Below, piece by piece: positions 1 through 12,000 of a stretch of DNA of 64,000 nt. The notes below the pieces were generated by a model that ran no database searches, was not told where the DNA came from, and saw only the letters and a program-made list of their open reading frames with translations. The translations under genes were made by a program, and so were the position numbers. This DNA is from Rugalucina vietnamica (taxonomy: Eukaryota; Mollusca; Bivalvia; Lucinida; Lucinidae). The DNA lies in NCBI GenBank assembly GCA_964017185.1, contig OZ024870.1, positions 28,667,621 through 28,731,620 of the forward strand, in the 5' to 3' direction. Within the stretch, counting starts at the first letter, position 1. Each line of letters begins with the position of its first letter.

Positions 1-364
1 CGCCAATTTTCATACATGGATCCGTTCCCTTCACCTTTAGTTTGTCAGGGAATGTTAGATAAAAGTCCGATAAAGCTTTGCCTCTGTCGCCGAATTTAAC
101 GTACAATTTTGAGCCATATGATTCCCCAATCATCTCTGCGTCTCTTAACAAAACGCGTTTTGCTTTGTAATAACGCCAGAGCAATATAGCATATTTTCCT
201 CCTTTTGCAAGTAGATCAGCTGACTCTTTGACGACTCCGCGTTTACCACGATTGTACGTCCACTCTCCGGCCCCGCTGAATGTAGAATCATCATTGGCTA
301 CGACGAAATGTCCACAAATCAGTACGGTGTACACAATAATGTTTAGTACCAATCCGTCGCGCAT
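1..364 (-). CDS. 5' end of a gene for a small basic secreted protein (partial)
   Basis: An open frame runs from an ATG at 364-362 on the minus strand to the window edge, about 121 codons without a stop. The first 23 residues (MRDGLVLNIIVYTVLICGHF..) look like a signal peptide cut near VVA/ND. The rest is basic and mixed (GEWTYNRGKRG, then LLAKGGKYAILLWRYYKAKR, then YGSKLYVKFGDRGKALSDF), with one Cys in the visible mature part. No intron is needed in the visible part. The start was chosen because it gives a clean signal peptide; an overlapping upstream ATG is out of frame. I do not recognise the family. The frame could end at a splice donor just outside the window. Confidence 0.6.
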   Translation of the reverse strand, partial: MRDGLVLNIIVYTVLICGHFVVANDDSTFSGAGEWTYNRGKRGVVKESADLLAKGGKYAILLWRYYKAKRVLLRDAEMIGESYGSKLYVKFGDRGKALSDFYLTFPDKLKVKGTDPCMKIG

Positions 365-1149
365 CTCGGCTCATAGTAACTACAAGTGACCGCGCTTACT
401 TGCTTTATGTGACACAAATCAGTCACCTCATGAGAAATTATGTTCACTTTTTTTCGACCAGGTCTGTCAAAAAGCGGCCTGCACTCAAAGGGAAGTGGGC
501 AATTGGCTAGAAATTTATGATTTATAAAAAGAGGGTTGTGTTATAATTGTTGTTCGAGCGAAAACAAAGACACCTATCAGCAATTGTTAAGTTTTTTTTT
601 CATGACGAGGAACAAATAAATTCGACTCAGCGCACTCATGGCACTCGCATTTCGGTTTCAGTTCCTATAGGATGGATCTTCTCAAGTTTCATGCCAAAAT
701 GATATGTGATATTCAGTGACATATTTAAAATGTCTGAGGTTTTTAGGTGCAAAATAGCATTATCATATTTTCAGAAGGAAGTAAAATGGTACAACTCCTT
801 TGTTCGGTACCTAATCTATATGAACGACACAAATGTGATGATTCTAACAATCATTGGCTTAATAAAAATAATACAAGTTTGTGCCAAAGTCAACAGTATT
901 AAATTATCATGCACGCCCTGCTGAAACGGTACTTGTGCACGCTATATATATGTATCTTTGTACAGTAAAGTGTCGCTTCAGTTTGACGTAAGTATAGAAG
1001 TATTTGGCATAAAACAAACCACCAAGAATGAATAAGTAAGGATTCATATTTTTTTTTAAAGAGGCAAGTGTATGATTATAATGAAGGTGTCAAAATAAAT
1101 TTGCTGATGACTCAAATTGCCTTTGTCGGGTTGGATGCAGACTTAACAT

Positions 1150-1955
1150 GCCTCATGATTTATTTGTTTGTTCTTGATGATTCATTGCCGTGACTAGTTA
1201 GAGATTCACTACGAGGACCGAAGAACTAATGTTATGAACCACTGCAGAAGCTGAGGGTGAGATTATGGTCAAGTAAAACCGGTTTAAGCCCAACAGTAAC
1301 ATTGTGTTACTGATCGTTCGAAGGCGATACATCTATGGTGGTTCTTTTTGTTTTATGCCTTGGTGTTTAAAATTTTTGTGCTGTTGGCGCCTTATGTATG
1401 TTTTCATATTTTAGTTAAGTTTAGGTAACTGAGTGGCCACTTATTGGGAAAATAACTGCTCATTCGGCTTACAATACGCTTTCATGGTATTTGTTTGTTT
1501 GAATCGATGCTTTACGTCCAAGTCAACAGCAAAGGTCATGTCGGGACGTTTCCTCCATTTTATGGGACTTTTACCCAACATTAGGATGTCATGACACTCA
1601 AAATGTGCTTCATAAATAGAACCACCCAACTAAGCCAATAAGGCTTCTATGTATGGATGGTTTGACTAAACCACTTTTCCTGGGTAGACTCGGACATGAA
1701 CGGTTAACCAGTAATCAGATGGTCGGTCAGTAAATTAGAAGCTTTGCCTCGAGGCACAAGCTGCTCATCTATTTCTCCTATGCCCCAATGTGCGGTCCTG
1801 TGCCCCAATGTGCGGGGGCCCATTTCATGGTATAAGTACCTGGTTGTTAATTTAGTTTTTTCCCACCTCGGTTTTTGGAGTGGGAATCTTTTTCTGATTG
1901 CGCCTTTTCCTGATCTTTGCCTACTTGTACCTCTCTGTAATCAATAGCTGTAGAA
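1150..1955 (-). mobile_element. R3 family repeat, interrupted by a SINE
   Basis: Reverse-orientation copy of a repeat (R3) found about ten times here: 6851-7225, 7285-7640, 8585-8957, 20555-20815, 22818-23100, 32155-32440, 33105-33245, 34138-34393 and 43672-43928. Forward copies open with AGGTACAAGTAGGCAAAGAT and include the stretch GAATGAGCAGCTATTTTCCC. This copy is split by a younger insertion at 1491-1822. No coding capacity was seen; probably a non-autonomous element. Confidence 0.7.
1491..1822 (-). mobile_element. SINE-like retroposon with 11-base target duplication
   Basis: This 332-base insertion inside an R3 copy is flanked by identical 11-mers, TTTCATGGTAT, at 1480-1490 and 1823-1833. 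Read on the minus strand it ends in GATTCAAACAAACAAA, an A-rich tail typical of SINEs. A second copy of the body lies at about 56690-57010 (minus). Confidence 0.65.
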
Positions 1956-2660
1956 AAATATCAAAATATACTTTCAAGTTTTCAAATTTAAAAGGGAATT
2001 ACCCTGTATGAGTTGCAAATATTGTGCTTAGGTTTGTATGTCAGATTCATTTCGTCGTCTTCTGTTTGACTGTCACCAAGAAACAAATAGCCCTTGATCA
2101 AGATAGCTTGTCATGCTAAGTTACACTTAACGCAAACTTACTTTACTAGATTTTTGTATTTAAAGAGTTTCAAGAAGCAAAATGCGTAAACAATGTTTTT
2201 TTGCAGAAAGTTTTGTAGCATGATTAGTCCTGAAAAACGGTAGTTTCAGACAAGTTTACAAAGTTTGCCATTGACCGTGCCGACCGATGGCCTCTGGGCT
2301 CTATTATCTTTCCATGATGAGTCACACTGACTACGGATCAGCTCATCTTTAGAATTGATGATTCAGTAACATTTTGTCTTCCCATTCAGCAAAGGTAGCA
2401 TTAATTTTCGTTATCATAAGCATTTCTAAATAATACAGGGAGAAGCGACCTACTGTTTTAGTAGATAGGGAAGTCGCTCAGTTAAGACAGATTGCTCACG
2501 TAAACCCATATCATCGGAGGACTGGCACGATAGTGTGTCCGGACAACCCTTAAAATACTATACGGACATGTTCATATGTCAGGAAAACGTCTTGAATTTA
2601 TAATTAGCCTCTCATATGCGAAAAGCGTACCCTCAGCACTCTCTAAACACGTTCAACATA

Positions 2661-2877
2661 TAAGCCTCTGCATGAGAAAACCAACAATTTGCATAGGCAA
2701 AAACAAAGCCGCAGAGAAGCTGATCAGCGCCTTTGTTTTCGCTACACGGATAGTACACTTCCTCTTCTACTTAAATCCGAAATTCCAAGCTTCTAGCTCT
2801 TTTCTGTGCTTGTACAGGTCGGTTTGTGTCGGACCTGTTCGGAAACCACATTGTTGGTTTTCCCACGAGGCGGTTCA
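2661..2877 (+). mobile_element. R1 MITE (GAGCCGCC family)
   Basis: R1 elements are 215-245 bases with inverted ends close to TGAGCCGCCTCATGGGAAAA, an inner palindrome around GGCGCAGATCAGCT, and no coding capacity. This is a diverged copy. Better copies lie at 10454-10671, 21093-21335 (minus), 23374-23590, 40830-41065, 45060-45294 and 62961-63197 (minus). Fragments occur near 48530-48710, 50040-50112, 51328-51350 and 57788-57900. Confidence 0.75.
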
Positions 2878-3100
2878 TATGGTAAGATAAGCTCATTTAT
2901 TTTATACTTTATTAAAAACCAATGTATATCAAAACTTGATAAAATTGGTATTTTCATTGATATGAAATTTCACTGATATCAAATCTCACTGATATCAAAA
3001 GTCACTAGTGACTGATATCTGTCTTTATCATATATTTTCTTTTTACATATGCGATACAGGCGCAAGTCCTATGCACGTATCGGGACACCATATCTCGAAA

Positions 3101-3368
3101 GCTGTATCAGTTCAAAATTTGTCAAAATCCATATCTCCCTAGGGAGATATGGACTCATATCACACCCCCATATCACACCCCAGAATTTTTTTTCATTCTC
3201 TCTTTTTTCCACTTGAAATTATGTTGGGAAAGCTGTATCAGTTCAAAATTTGTCAAAATCCATATCTCCCTAGGGAGATATGGACTCATATCACACCCCC
3301 ATATCACACCCCAGAATTTTTTTTTTTTCATTCTTTCTTTTTTCCACTTGAAATTATGTTGGGAAACA
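3101..3368. repeat. Tandem duplication, about 131-base unit
   Basis: Two nearly identical units (from 3101 and from 3232), each beginning GCTGTATCAGTTCAAAATTT and each containing CTCCCTAGGGAG. Confidence 0.85.
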
Positions 3369-3420
3369 TTTTGTGCATTGAACTGTATCAAACACTTTTT
3401 TTTCAATAAAAATATATGAT

Positions 3421-3608
3421 AAAGAGATCATGATATGGCAATTTTCATATCATACCCCGTATCAACCCTCGACTTCCGTATCAGCCCTCGACTCCCATAT
3501 CAGCCCTCGGGCCTTCGGCCCTCAGGCTGATATGGGAGTCTCGGGCTGATACGGAAGTCTCAGGTTGATACGGGGTATGATATGAAAATTGTCATATAAT
3601 AATCTCTT
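3421..3608. repeat. Long near-perfect palindrome (foldback)
   Basis: Two arms of about 85 bases pair around a GC-rich centre near 3514 (CGGGCCTTCGGCCC). The arms carry iterated TATCA-type units such as CCGTATCAACCCTCGAC. Either a foldback MITE or a palindromic amplification; no coding. Confidence 0.8.
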
Positions 3609-3892
3609 AATATCGTCACTGTAGATTTTGGATTACTTCTGACGTTTCCATTTACTTGACGTCATTAAATGTGTCTCACTTCAGAGATTCAAACGCCTAT
3701 AACTCCGTTATTTATGAACGAAAACATAAAGTATGGGTATTCATTTTCTTAGTTAGAACGTAAGGAACAACGTGGTACCAAAATTATTTGTGTTTTCAAA
3801 AATATTTGGTTTTGCATTTTCACCGTCTGCCTTGTAAATTGGAAAATGCCCGTTTATTGTATAAAATAAAAAGAAAATTTGCTTTTTTTTTC

Positions 3893-3987
3893 GGTGAACA
3901 CCAAATACATTTCATCTATTGAGTTGAAAACATAAAAATTCATGATGTTTTCAACTCACACGATGAAATATATTTGGTATTCACCTC
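3893..3987. repeat. Palindrome with a duplicated right arm
   Basis: GGTGAACACCAAATACATTT at the left pairs with AAATATATTTGGTATTCACC at the right around a loop near 3937. The last 30 bases of the right arm recur directly at 3988-4018. Confidence 0.7.
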
Positions 3988-4507
3988 AAAACCTCTGAAA
4001 TATATTTGGTATTCACCTACTGTCACAAGAATAAAACAAATAATAAGAACATTTGTTATTCAAATTAAACACAGCTATGTTCCCGAACCATTTACTTGAA
4101 ATGATCATACAACCTTTTGATAAATGTTGGCAGTATAAGGTTAATTGAAAACTGGCCCTCGTGGAGCACCCCCCCCCCCCCCCCTCCGAATTCAACTCTA
4201 TTTTATCTTACAAGTTTTATAAGAAGAAATTCACTCCATCCTTATCTAACAATCACAAATTGATTACGTCGTCAATTATTTGAGGGATACGGATTAAAAT
4301 AAGTCCCTGACTTTCTTCCGAATCCCTTTCGTTCAAATTAGTATATGTTGTATGTTATGTTCATCGCGCATATATGTATTTTGAATACGAATAAAATATG
4401 TTTAAACCAAAAAAGCAAATATCCTCTATATAAATTATGTTCTCGTGTTGAGATGTTTTACAGGCCCAAATGCAAATGCCAACGTGTGACTGCTGTTTAA
4501 TAAACTT

Positions 4508-5023
4508 TGAAATTAAAGTCCTTGTCGAACTTTCGCTAACGCTAATAGTGCAGTCACAAATTTGCGTAAAAGACAAACGCACGCCGGGTGTTTTGACAAA
4601 AAAAAAAATGCAAAAGTCGGAAACACGTTAGAAACTCGTCACATGTGCTTTAGGTACGCTTGGTGTACGTTGAAGTACGACGCCATACGTTGGTGCGCGT
4701 TCACGGTGCGCGTTTGGACTTAAAAGAAGTATGCTAAATCAGCTTGTCTCGGACGTAGTGTCTTATACGTTACGAATAAGTTCAACACGCATTGCATGTG
4801 TGTTGAATACCATTTGAACGCGCTTGGTGAACAGGGTACGTTACAAGGTTTTATACGTCCGCCCCACGCCTGAGTCACTGGCACGCTGATGTGTGACTGC
4901 AGAAGCAAATTAAATTTTATATGTCCATTATCTGTCAGCGTGTTGAGAGTTTTCATACGCCCGGTGCACATTTGACTTATACGCTAATTTGTGACGTCCG
5001 AATTGAGGTCCTTTTCAAATTTC
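4508..5023. mobile_element. Foldback element with about 65-base imperfect inverted ends
   Basis: The left end (GTCACAAATTTGCGTAAAAG.. then GCCGGGTG) pairs with the reverse complement of the right end (GTCACAAATTAGCGTATAAG.. then CCGGGCG). The interior is rich in ACGTT-type steps and has no coding capacity. Confidence 0.5.
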
Positions 5024-5399
5024 ATTCAGAATATTTTATTGATTTTGTAACAGTCATTTTATTAAAACGCTTAATGCAAATATTTTAATAGTCTAAATAT
5101 CTGTGGTTAATTTTAACTTAAACCATGCATTACATAGTATAGTATGATATGTTAGTTGGTCTCAATGACCTGATCAGGCTAAACTTTCAATGGTTTCATG
5201 TTATCACGTGTTTAACAGTGTTTGTACGCAACTCCCACATGTTTAATACGTAATCGGCAAACTATACTTTATTACACTGCATTTATAACAGGACATTGCC
5301 TAATAAACTTTTTAAATATAGTGTCGCTTATCGCCATTAAAGTAAAATGGAGTAGAGAAAACATTAATGTCAAAAAAGAAGGATAAAATTAGTTTTAAT

Positions 5400-5559
5400 A
5401 TGAAATATTTATTGATATTCGGCTTTGTTGTTCTGTCCGTTAATGGTCGGCGAATTCACAAGGCTGGTCAGGACACCAGAGAAATTCAGAAAACCTTTGA
5501 TGAAGATTTTAAAGATGACCACGAGGCTATTGAGAAAGTTCACCTTGATAAATGCAAAG
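5400..5559 (+). CDS. Exon 1 of the laminin-like gene: signal peptide
   Basis: Encodes MKYLLIFGFVVLSVNG, a signal peptide with a clear hydrophobic core, then an acidic stretch ending in DKCKG at a GTAAGT donor (phase 1). With exon 2 (10869-10954) this gives CKGDC, a close Cys pair just before the predicted helices. Laminin chains carry a Cys pair where the coiled coil begins, for interchain disulphides; equating the two is inference. The frame past the donor ends within 75 bases. Confidence 0.8.
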
Positions 5560-5999
5560 GTAAGTGGTGTAAAGTAAACCATAAACATGTTGTTTTAGTC
5601 ATGCGATTAAAAAGGAGACGCGACGTTGAATAACCAGCTTGAAGCATATGCTGAGAGACACAGAAAAGCTTGCTAAAATGCTGACTCGGTAGTGCCTTTA
5701 GCGTTCTTTCGTTGGATAGAATACTGTCAACAGAAATGAATGCTAATTTCAGATCTCTGTCCGCTAGTTCGTTCTCCCATAGACAACGTTTTAAAACGGC
5801 ATGAAAAGTAAAGGTATTCCATTATCTTGAAAGAATCTATCAAAGGAGTGTCTAATTCAACAAAGCGCGAAGTCAAGATCGTGTTATCTGGTACGGAACA
5901 AATCAAAGAAAAAGAAAATAGAAACACACAAGAAATAACAGGGCAGGCCAGGACACGGCTGGGCAGGGTCGGGGCTGGGGACAGGACATGACAGCTACT

Positions 6000-6073
<74 letters not shown>

Positions 6074-9000
6074 TGCAATACCAGTGGTAAAATATGACAT
6101 CTTGTTTAATTATTATAGTTTTATATAACACACATAAATTTGCATTTGGCCTGTAATGATAGTAAAGCTTTTTTCACTTCCTCTGACCAAAGTCGATATA
6201 CACTTTGGTCATGTCAGAATGTATGCAACGCCTTATCCTATCTCCTTGATAATATTTATATTAGATTCGGGACCAATTTATACAGACTACTTGTTGAAAT
6301 TCCGATGGGTACAAATCGCGCACCTCTCGTAGCTGATTTATTTTTGTACTGCTACGAAAGAGATTTCTTGGATTCTCTTAACCATTACAATCAAGCTGAT
6401 CTTATCGGGGCTTTTAATTTGAATTCAGGTACCTCGATGACCTTTTGAACGTTGACAATCCTTATTTTGAAGGCATGGTCAAATGTATCCACCTGAACTA
6501 CGGTTGATTAAAGCCAACACCACAGATACCGAAGCCACCTTTTTAGATTAACATCTTTTTATTGCAAATGGATTTGTTTCTTCTAAAAAATTATGATAAA
6601 CGCGATGACTTTACTTTTGATATGGTAAATTTTCATTTTTGGATGTTGACGTTCCTCGCCGTGCTTCTTACAGTGTATACATTTCGCAACTTATTAGGTT
6701 GGCTAGAGTCTGCAATCATGTTGTGGACTTCAACGCGCGGAATAAATGTTTAACTGCCAAACTTCTCCAGCAGCGCTATCGGTATCATAAACTTCGAAAA
6801 ACATTTTCTAAATTTTATCGCAGACACTATGAATTGATTTCCAAACTTTAATGTTGGGCTAAAATAGGTACAAGTAGGCAAAGATCAGGAAAAGGCGCAA
6901 TCAGAAAAAGATTCCAACTCCAAAAACCGAGGTGGGGAAAAACCAAACCAACAATCAGGTACTTATACCATGAAACATATCGTAAGCCGAATGAGCAGCT
7001 ATTTTCCCAATAGGTGACTCAGTTACCTTAACGTAACTAAAAATATGAAAACATACATAAGGCGCCAACAGCGCAAAAAATTTTAAACACCAAGACATAA
7101 AACAAAAAGAACCACCACAGAAGTATCGACTTGGAACGATCAGTAACACAAAGTTACTGACGGGCTTAAACCGGTTTTACAGGTACCTAACCTCACCCTC
7201 AGTTTCTGTAGTGGTTCAGTGATAAACAAGAAATAAGAAATCATATTAAGAAAATACTAAACATAGATACCAACGTTTAACATGAATAACGGAAAGCAGA
7301 GTGAGCAGCTATTGAAGGTATTAGGTGGTTACAGTGCTAGCTTGGACAGAACAAGTAAATGCAGAGGGCTAAGTGAACAGCCATTATATTCGGGTGGTCA
7401 CAAAGCCATGCAACATGAAACTCGTAATTGGAATAACTTTGATAAGTGTGAACCAGAACAGCAGTACCGCCTTGGTACGGTCAGTTATAAAATAACTGAG
7501 GGGCTTAAACCAGTTTTACAGGTACCTAACCTCACCCTCAGCTTCTGCAGTGGTTCATAACATTTAGTTAGTTATTCGGTCCTCGTGGTGAATCTCTAAC
7601 TAAGCAATGAATCATCAAGAACAAACAAATAAATCATGATAAACATCCTGATGAATCAAAAACCAGGACTAACAGATTGAGTAAGCTGCCCGACGATGGA
7701 GATCCCTGGGCGCCGAATAACCTACTAACTCCGGAGCAAAAGAAAAACACCAGTTGGACCCCGGTGGGCCAAGCAACAGACAAGAAGCTCCGGCCCCAAC
7801 CAACTAAAATGAATAGCTTTATGTCGGGGCCATCATAGAGTCTGACGCCCGACCCACCGGCGTGCAATTAAAGAAGGCTGCATAGTTATCAACCATGATT
7901 GGGTTAAAAACTAAGCATGCAGACTGTCGCATAACATTCAAGTTATAACCTATACGTCTGTAACGTGTTATGATTTTTCCGAACTGAAAAGAAAAATCAT
8001 TCATTCCTTTAAGTTTCTTAAATTTGTAAACCAAGTCACCATAAAATTCAGGTTCCGAAAGGCCCTCACTTAAAAGCGTCTTTAACCCAACATTATATTT
8101 GGAAATCAATTCATAGTGTCTACGATAAAATTTAGAAAAGGTTTTTCGAAGTTTATGATACCGATAGCCCTGTTGGAGAAGTTTTGCCCTGTTGGAGACG
8201 CTTTTACGTGAAAGCCTTTCAAAACCAGAATTTTATGGTGACGTGGTTTACTTTAAGAAACTTACAGGAAAGAACGAGTTTACTTTTCAGTTCAGAAAAA
8301 TCATTACACTAGAGACGTATAGGATATAACTTATTATACAAATGGTATGCGACAGTCTACATGTTTTTAACCCAATCATGGTTGATGACTACGCTGCCTT
8401 CTTTAATTGCACGCCGGTGGGTTGGGCGTCAGACTCTTACGACGGCCCCGACTTAAAGCTGCTGGGGCCGGAGTTTCTTGTCAGTTGCTTGGCCCACCGG
8501 GTTATCTTTCTTTTGCTCCGGATTTCAGTAAATTATTCGGCGCCCATGGATCTCCATCGTCGGACAGCTTACTGAATCTGTGAGTCCTCGTTTTTTATTC
8601 ATCATGGTAGTTATTATGATTTATGAGCACTGAACAACTAACTAAATGTTGTGAGCCTTTGCAGAAGATGAGGGTGAGGTGAGGGCCCTGTAAAATCGGT
8701 TAATTTTATATTACTGATCGTCCCAAAGCGATACTTCTGTTGTGGTTCTATTTGTTTTATGTTTTGGAGTCGAATTTTAAGCTGTTTGAATCTTATGTAT
8801 GTTTTCATAGTTTTAGTTAAGTTCGGGTAACTGAGTGGCCGACTTTTGGGAAATAGCTGCTCATTCGGCTTACGATATGTTTTCTTATTGTAAGTACCTG
8901 ATTGTTTAATTAGTTTTTTTCCCACCTCAGTTATTGGAGTGGGAATTTCTCACTGATTGCGCCTCCTACTTGTAACTTTCTCTAAATTGTCTACAACAAA

Positions 9001-12000
9001 ATGCAATATACACTTAAATTAGCTTTGCATTAAATATCTAAAGTCCAATTCGCATGCGCCAAAAATACACGCGTGTAAATATACTCCGGTGTGCAAATTT
9101 TACTCGGGGTAAGTAAATGGCGCATGCGAACGCAAATACACATCGGAGTATATTTACATATGGGTAAATTTACTCCAGGGTCTGACCAGATGCAAATTTT
9201 ATTTTTACAAATACACACGTGTAAATTTACTATTTTGTCCCATGTGAACGCAAAGTAAAATTTACCCATGAGTATTTTTATTTCAAGTCAATATTCTGCT
9301 TTAAGATAACAAATTTTCACATTTTTTATTCTTAACCAATTATATGACAGTTTCTGAAACTGTGGACATTGTTGCTAAATAAGAGTTTATTGCCATTCAT
9401 CACATTTAAGATTATATGGAGTGCAAACAGCCACACAATTTCTTCATCATTCTTGGTGAGAATCTTTGGGCATTTTAACAGTAATTCCTGTCAAAAGATA
9501 ATTAAAGTGAACTGTCTAACTGCTAAGGTTATGCCTGACCATTAAATGATTCTCCTCTGCTGCCAAAGTCTACAAGAAGACATTGAAGCAGCCTGTTCTT
9601 GTTTTGCAAATACAGAAAACTTAAATGAACAGGTTTTAATTCAGAAATGATAAATTTACATACAAAAATACTCCTGGTGATAAAACCCATGCGAACGCAA
9701 TTTAAATTTACTCTCAGGTTGATTTGCACACCGGAGTATATATACACACCGGAGTATATTTACACGCGTGTATTTTTTGCGCATGCGAATTGGACTTATA
9801 TGAAATATCTATGCGCCTCCTACTTGTAACTTTCTCTAAATTGTCTACAACAAAATGCAATATACACTTAAATTAGCTTTGCATTAAATATCTAAATGAA
9901 ATATCTATAATATGACACTTTAGTGCATGATAATGCATTATGTGTAAATATTACATTTATAGTGTGACCGCATTTCTTTCATTTAAAATATATTTACCCA
10001 AGTGCACAGATTTGAATGAAATCAGTTATGCTTGTATAGTTCTCCCCCTAATATGGAATTCGTACGATGCCTTAATCTACATGTATATTGTTGTCAAAGT
10101 AGCCTTACTCTCATTGTCATCTTTTGCTATTCTAAGTTTGATGTGCAGTACATGAACAAAGGATACCCCGCTAGGTCATTGCCATCATGATGAATCCTTC
10201 TCCCAGAGGTATGGAAATGCAAATAAAGAAATAAGTACATGACTGCTATGACATGATATTATGTTATATCTAAATAACTACTGTCACATTTCTTTTTTCA
10301 AATGGTAATTTATAGTTCATACCCTTCCCACGGTGTTATAACATTCAAATAAAGTTCATTTTGGTCTATTATTGTTATACAGTGTACGTAATATACTCAA
10401 GTCTGTTAAAACTGCTAGTTACATTGTAATGAATGTCCGTAAAATGCTATATATGAGCCGCCTCGTGGGAAAACCAACAATTTGCATATGCGAAAACAAA
10501 GACGCAGATCAGCTTCGCGGTAACCTTTGTTTTCGCTACACGGATAGTACAATTACTCTACTTTCTAAATCCAAAATTTCAAGCTTTAAGCTGTCTTCTG
10601 TTACTGTGCAGTCCGGTTTGTGTCGGACCTGGTCGGAAACCACAATGTTGGTTTTCCCACGAGGCGGCTCATATATTGTAAAAGGATCTTGAAGAAAGAA
10701 AGAAAGAAAGAAAGAAACTAATCGTATTATTTCAAAGAAAACCTTGCTCACCAGATCAATCTATCCACCGCCAACTTTATCATAACATCAGTTCTCTATC
10801 GACCCAAATACCGTCCTCCCAAGGTCAACTGTTATTGTTTACATTTCCTCTTCTTCTATTTCTTTCAGACTGTCATTTATCTATAAACAAAGAGGCAAAT
10901 TCAAAGTCAAAGAAAATCCCTCACCACGATGTATTGTCTTCAGTAAACGGAGAGGTATGTACAATTTAATAGTAGTTTTGCTTGTTTTCTTGTGTATTTT
11001 TTATCCTCGCTATCATTAACTATAGGCTATGTTAACAAAATCAGCCTGTTCTTATTTTCATATAGATCTACATTATAAATTATCAGCGTGCACATGCATC
11101 AGCACAACATAGCTTCTGATACTCATTCAGGTAAATGCATTTAACGTAATGACGGCAAATTCTCGTGCCGTAAACGGTTGGGGTTTAGATTTTATTTTAA
11201 ATTTGCTATTTTAAGTTGATTGTTGGCACAGGCAAGTTCTAGACAAAGGTGATCAAATACACTGTCTCTTTTGAAGGCCAGAACAAACTCTTTGCCATTT
11301 TAATGATCATAAATGAACTTTGTAACTGATAATATGAAGGCCGTTGGCGCAATATGTTGTATGTGTCAAATAGTTTAAAGTACATAATGATGATACTTAC
11401 ATTTCCTTACATTCAGACTAAAAGGCATACTAAACAGTCAGTCCAAAGCAGCACCGATCGTCTAAAACGTACACACAAGAAGACTAAACATAATCATGGT
11501 ACAAAACGCAACCGCCCTAAAAAGAAACACGGAAAGCAACGTATCAAGGATGGTATGGTACCCGACGTCACTGATAATGCCTCAGAAGATCGGTGGAGAA
11601 CACAGAAGCTCAAACAGCTCCCCGGGGTCGCCAGGCTGGTAAATCATGAAATTCCTTTTTTTCCGCATTTATTTTTAAATTTTAGTTAACCCATATTTGA
11701 CGAATGGATTTTCACATCACTATCATTTGGGTGAGTCCACCTTCATCTTTAGGGGCATTAGGAGTGGACTTCAATTTTCATATAATTTTTATGAAAATCC
11801 CGTTAGCAAACAGAATAGCCCAGATGAGACGCCGCGTTCTGCGGCGTCACATCTGGGGCTATTCTGTTTGCCTATGTCACATAAAAGGAACGCCAGGCTT
11901 AAATGAGTTAATTGTGACCTTACACATAACTACAGGATAATTTCGTAGTGTAGGTGATGACTGGAATTGTTGATTTGCAAGTGCAAAATGATTTCAAAGT

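Larger units (their letters stand above)
365..5399. other. Intergenic region, mostly repeats
   Basis: This is the spacer between the minus-strand edge gene and the laminin-like gene; the two are divergently transcribed. It holds an R3 copy split by a SINE (1150-1955), an R1 MITE (2661-2877), a 131-base tandem duplication (3101-3368), long palindromes (3421-3608 and 3893-3987) and a foldback element (4508-5023). I saw no convincing exon at 365-1150 or 1956-2660. Short frames such as 706-924 have no signal peptide or family motif. Confidence 0.6.

Noticed and set aside
5727-6131. A 134-codon minus-strand frame with ISIYL repeats
   Set aside because: The repeats are the (GATA)n microsatellite read as protein; the rest has no motif.
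7819-8109. A host gene on the minus strand
   Set aside because: Its sequence is the C-terminal part of the broken reverse-transcriptase element whose earlier part lies at 6150-6850.
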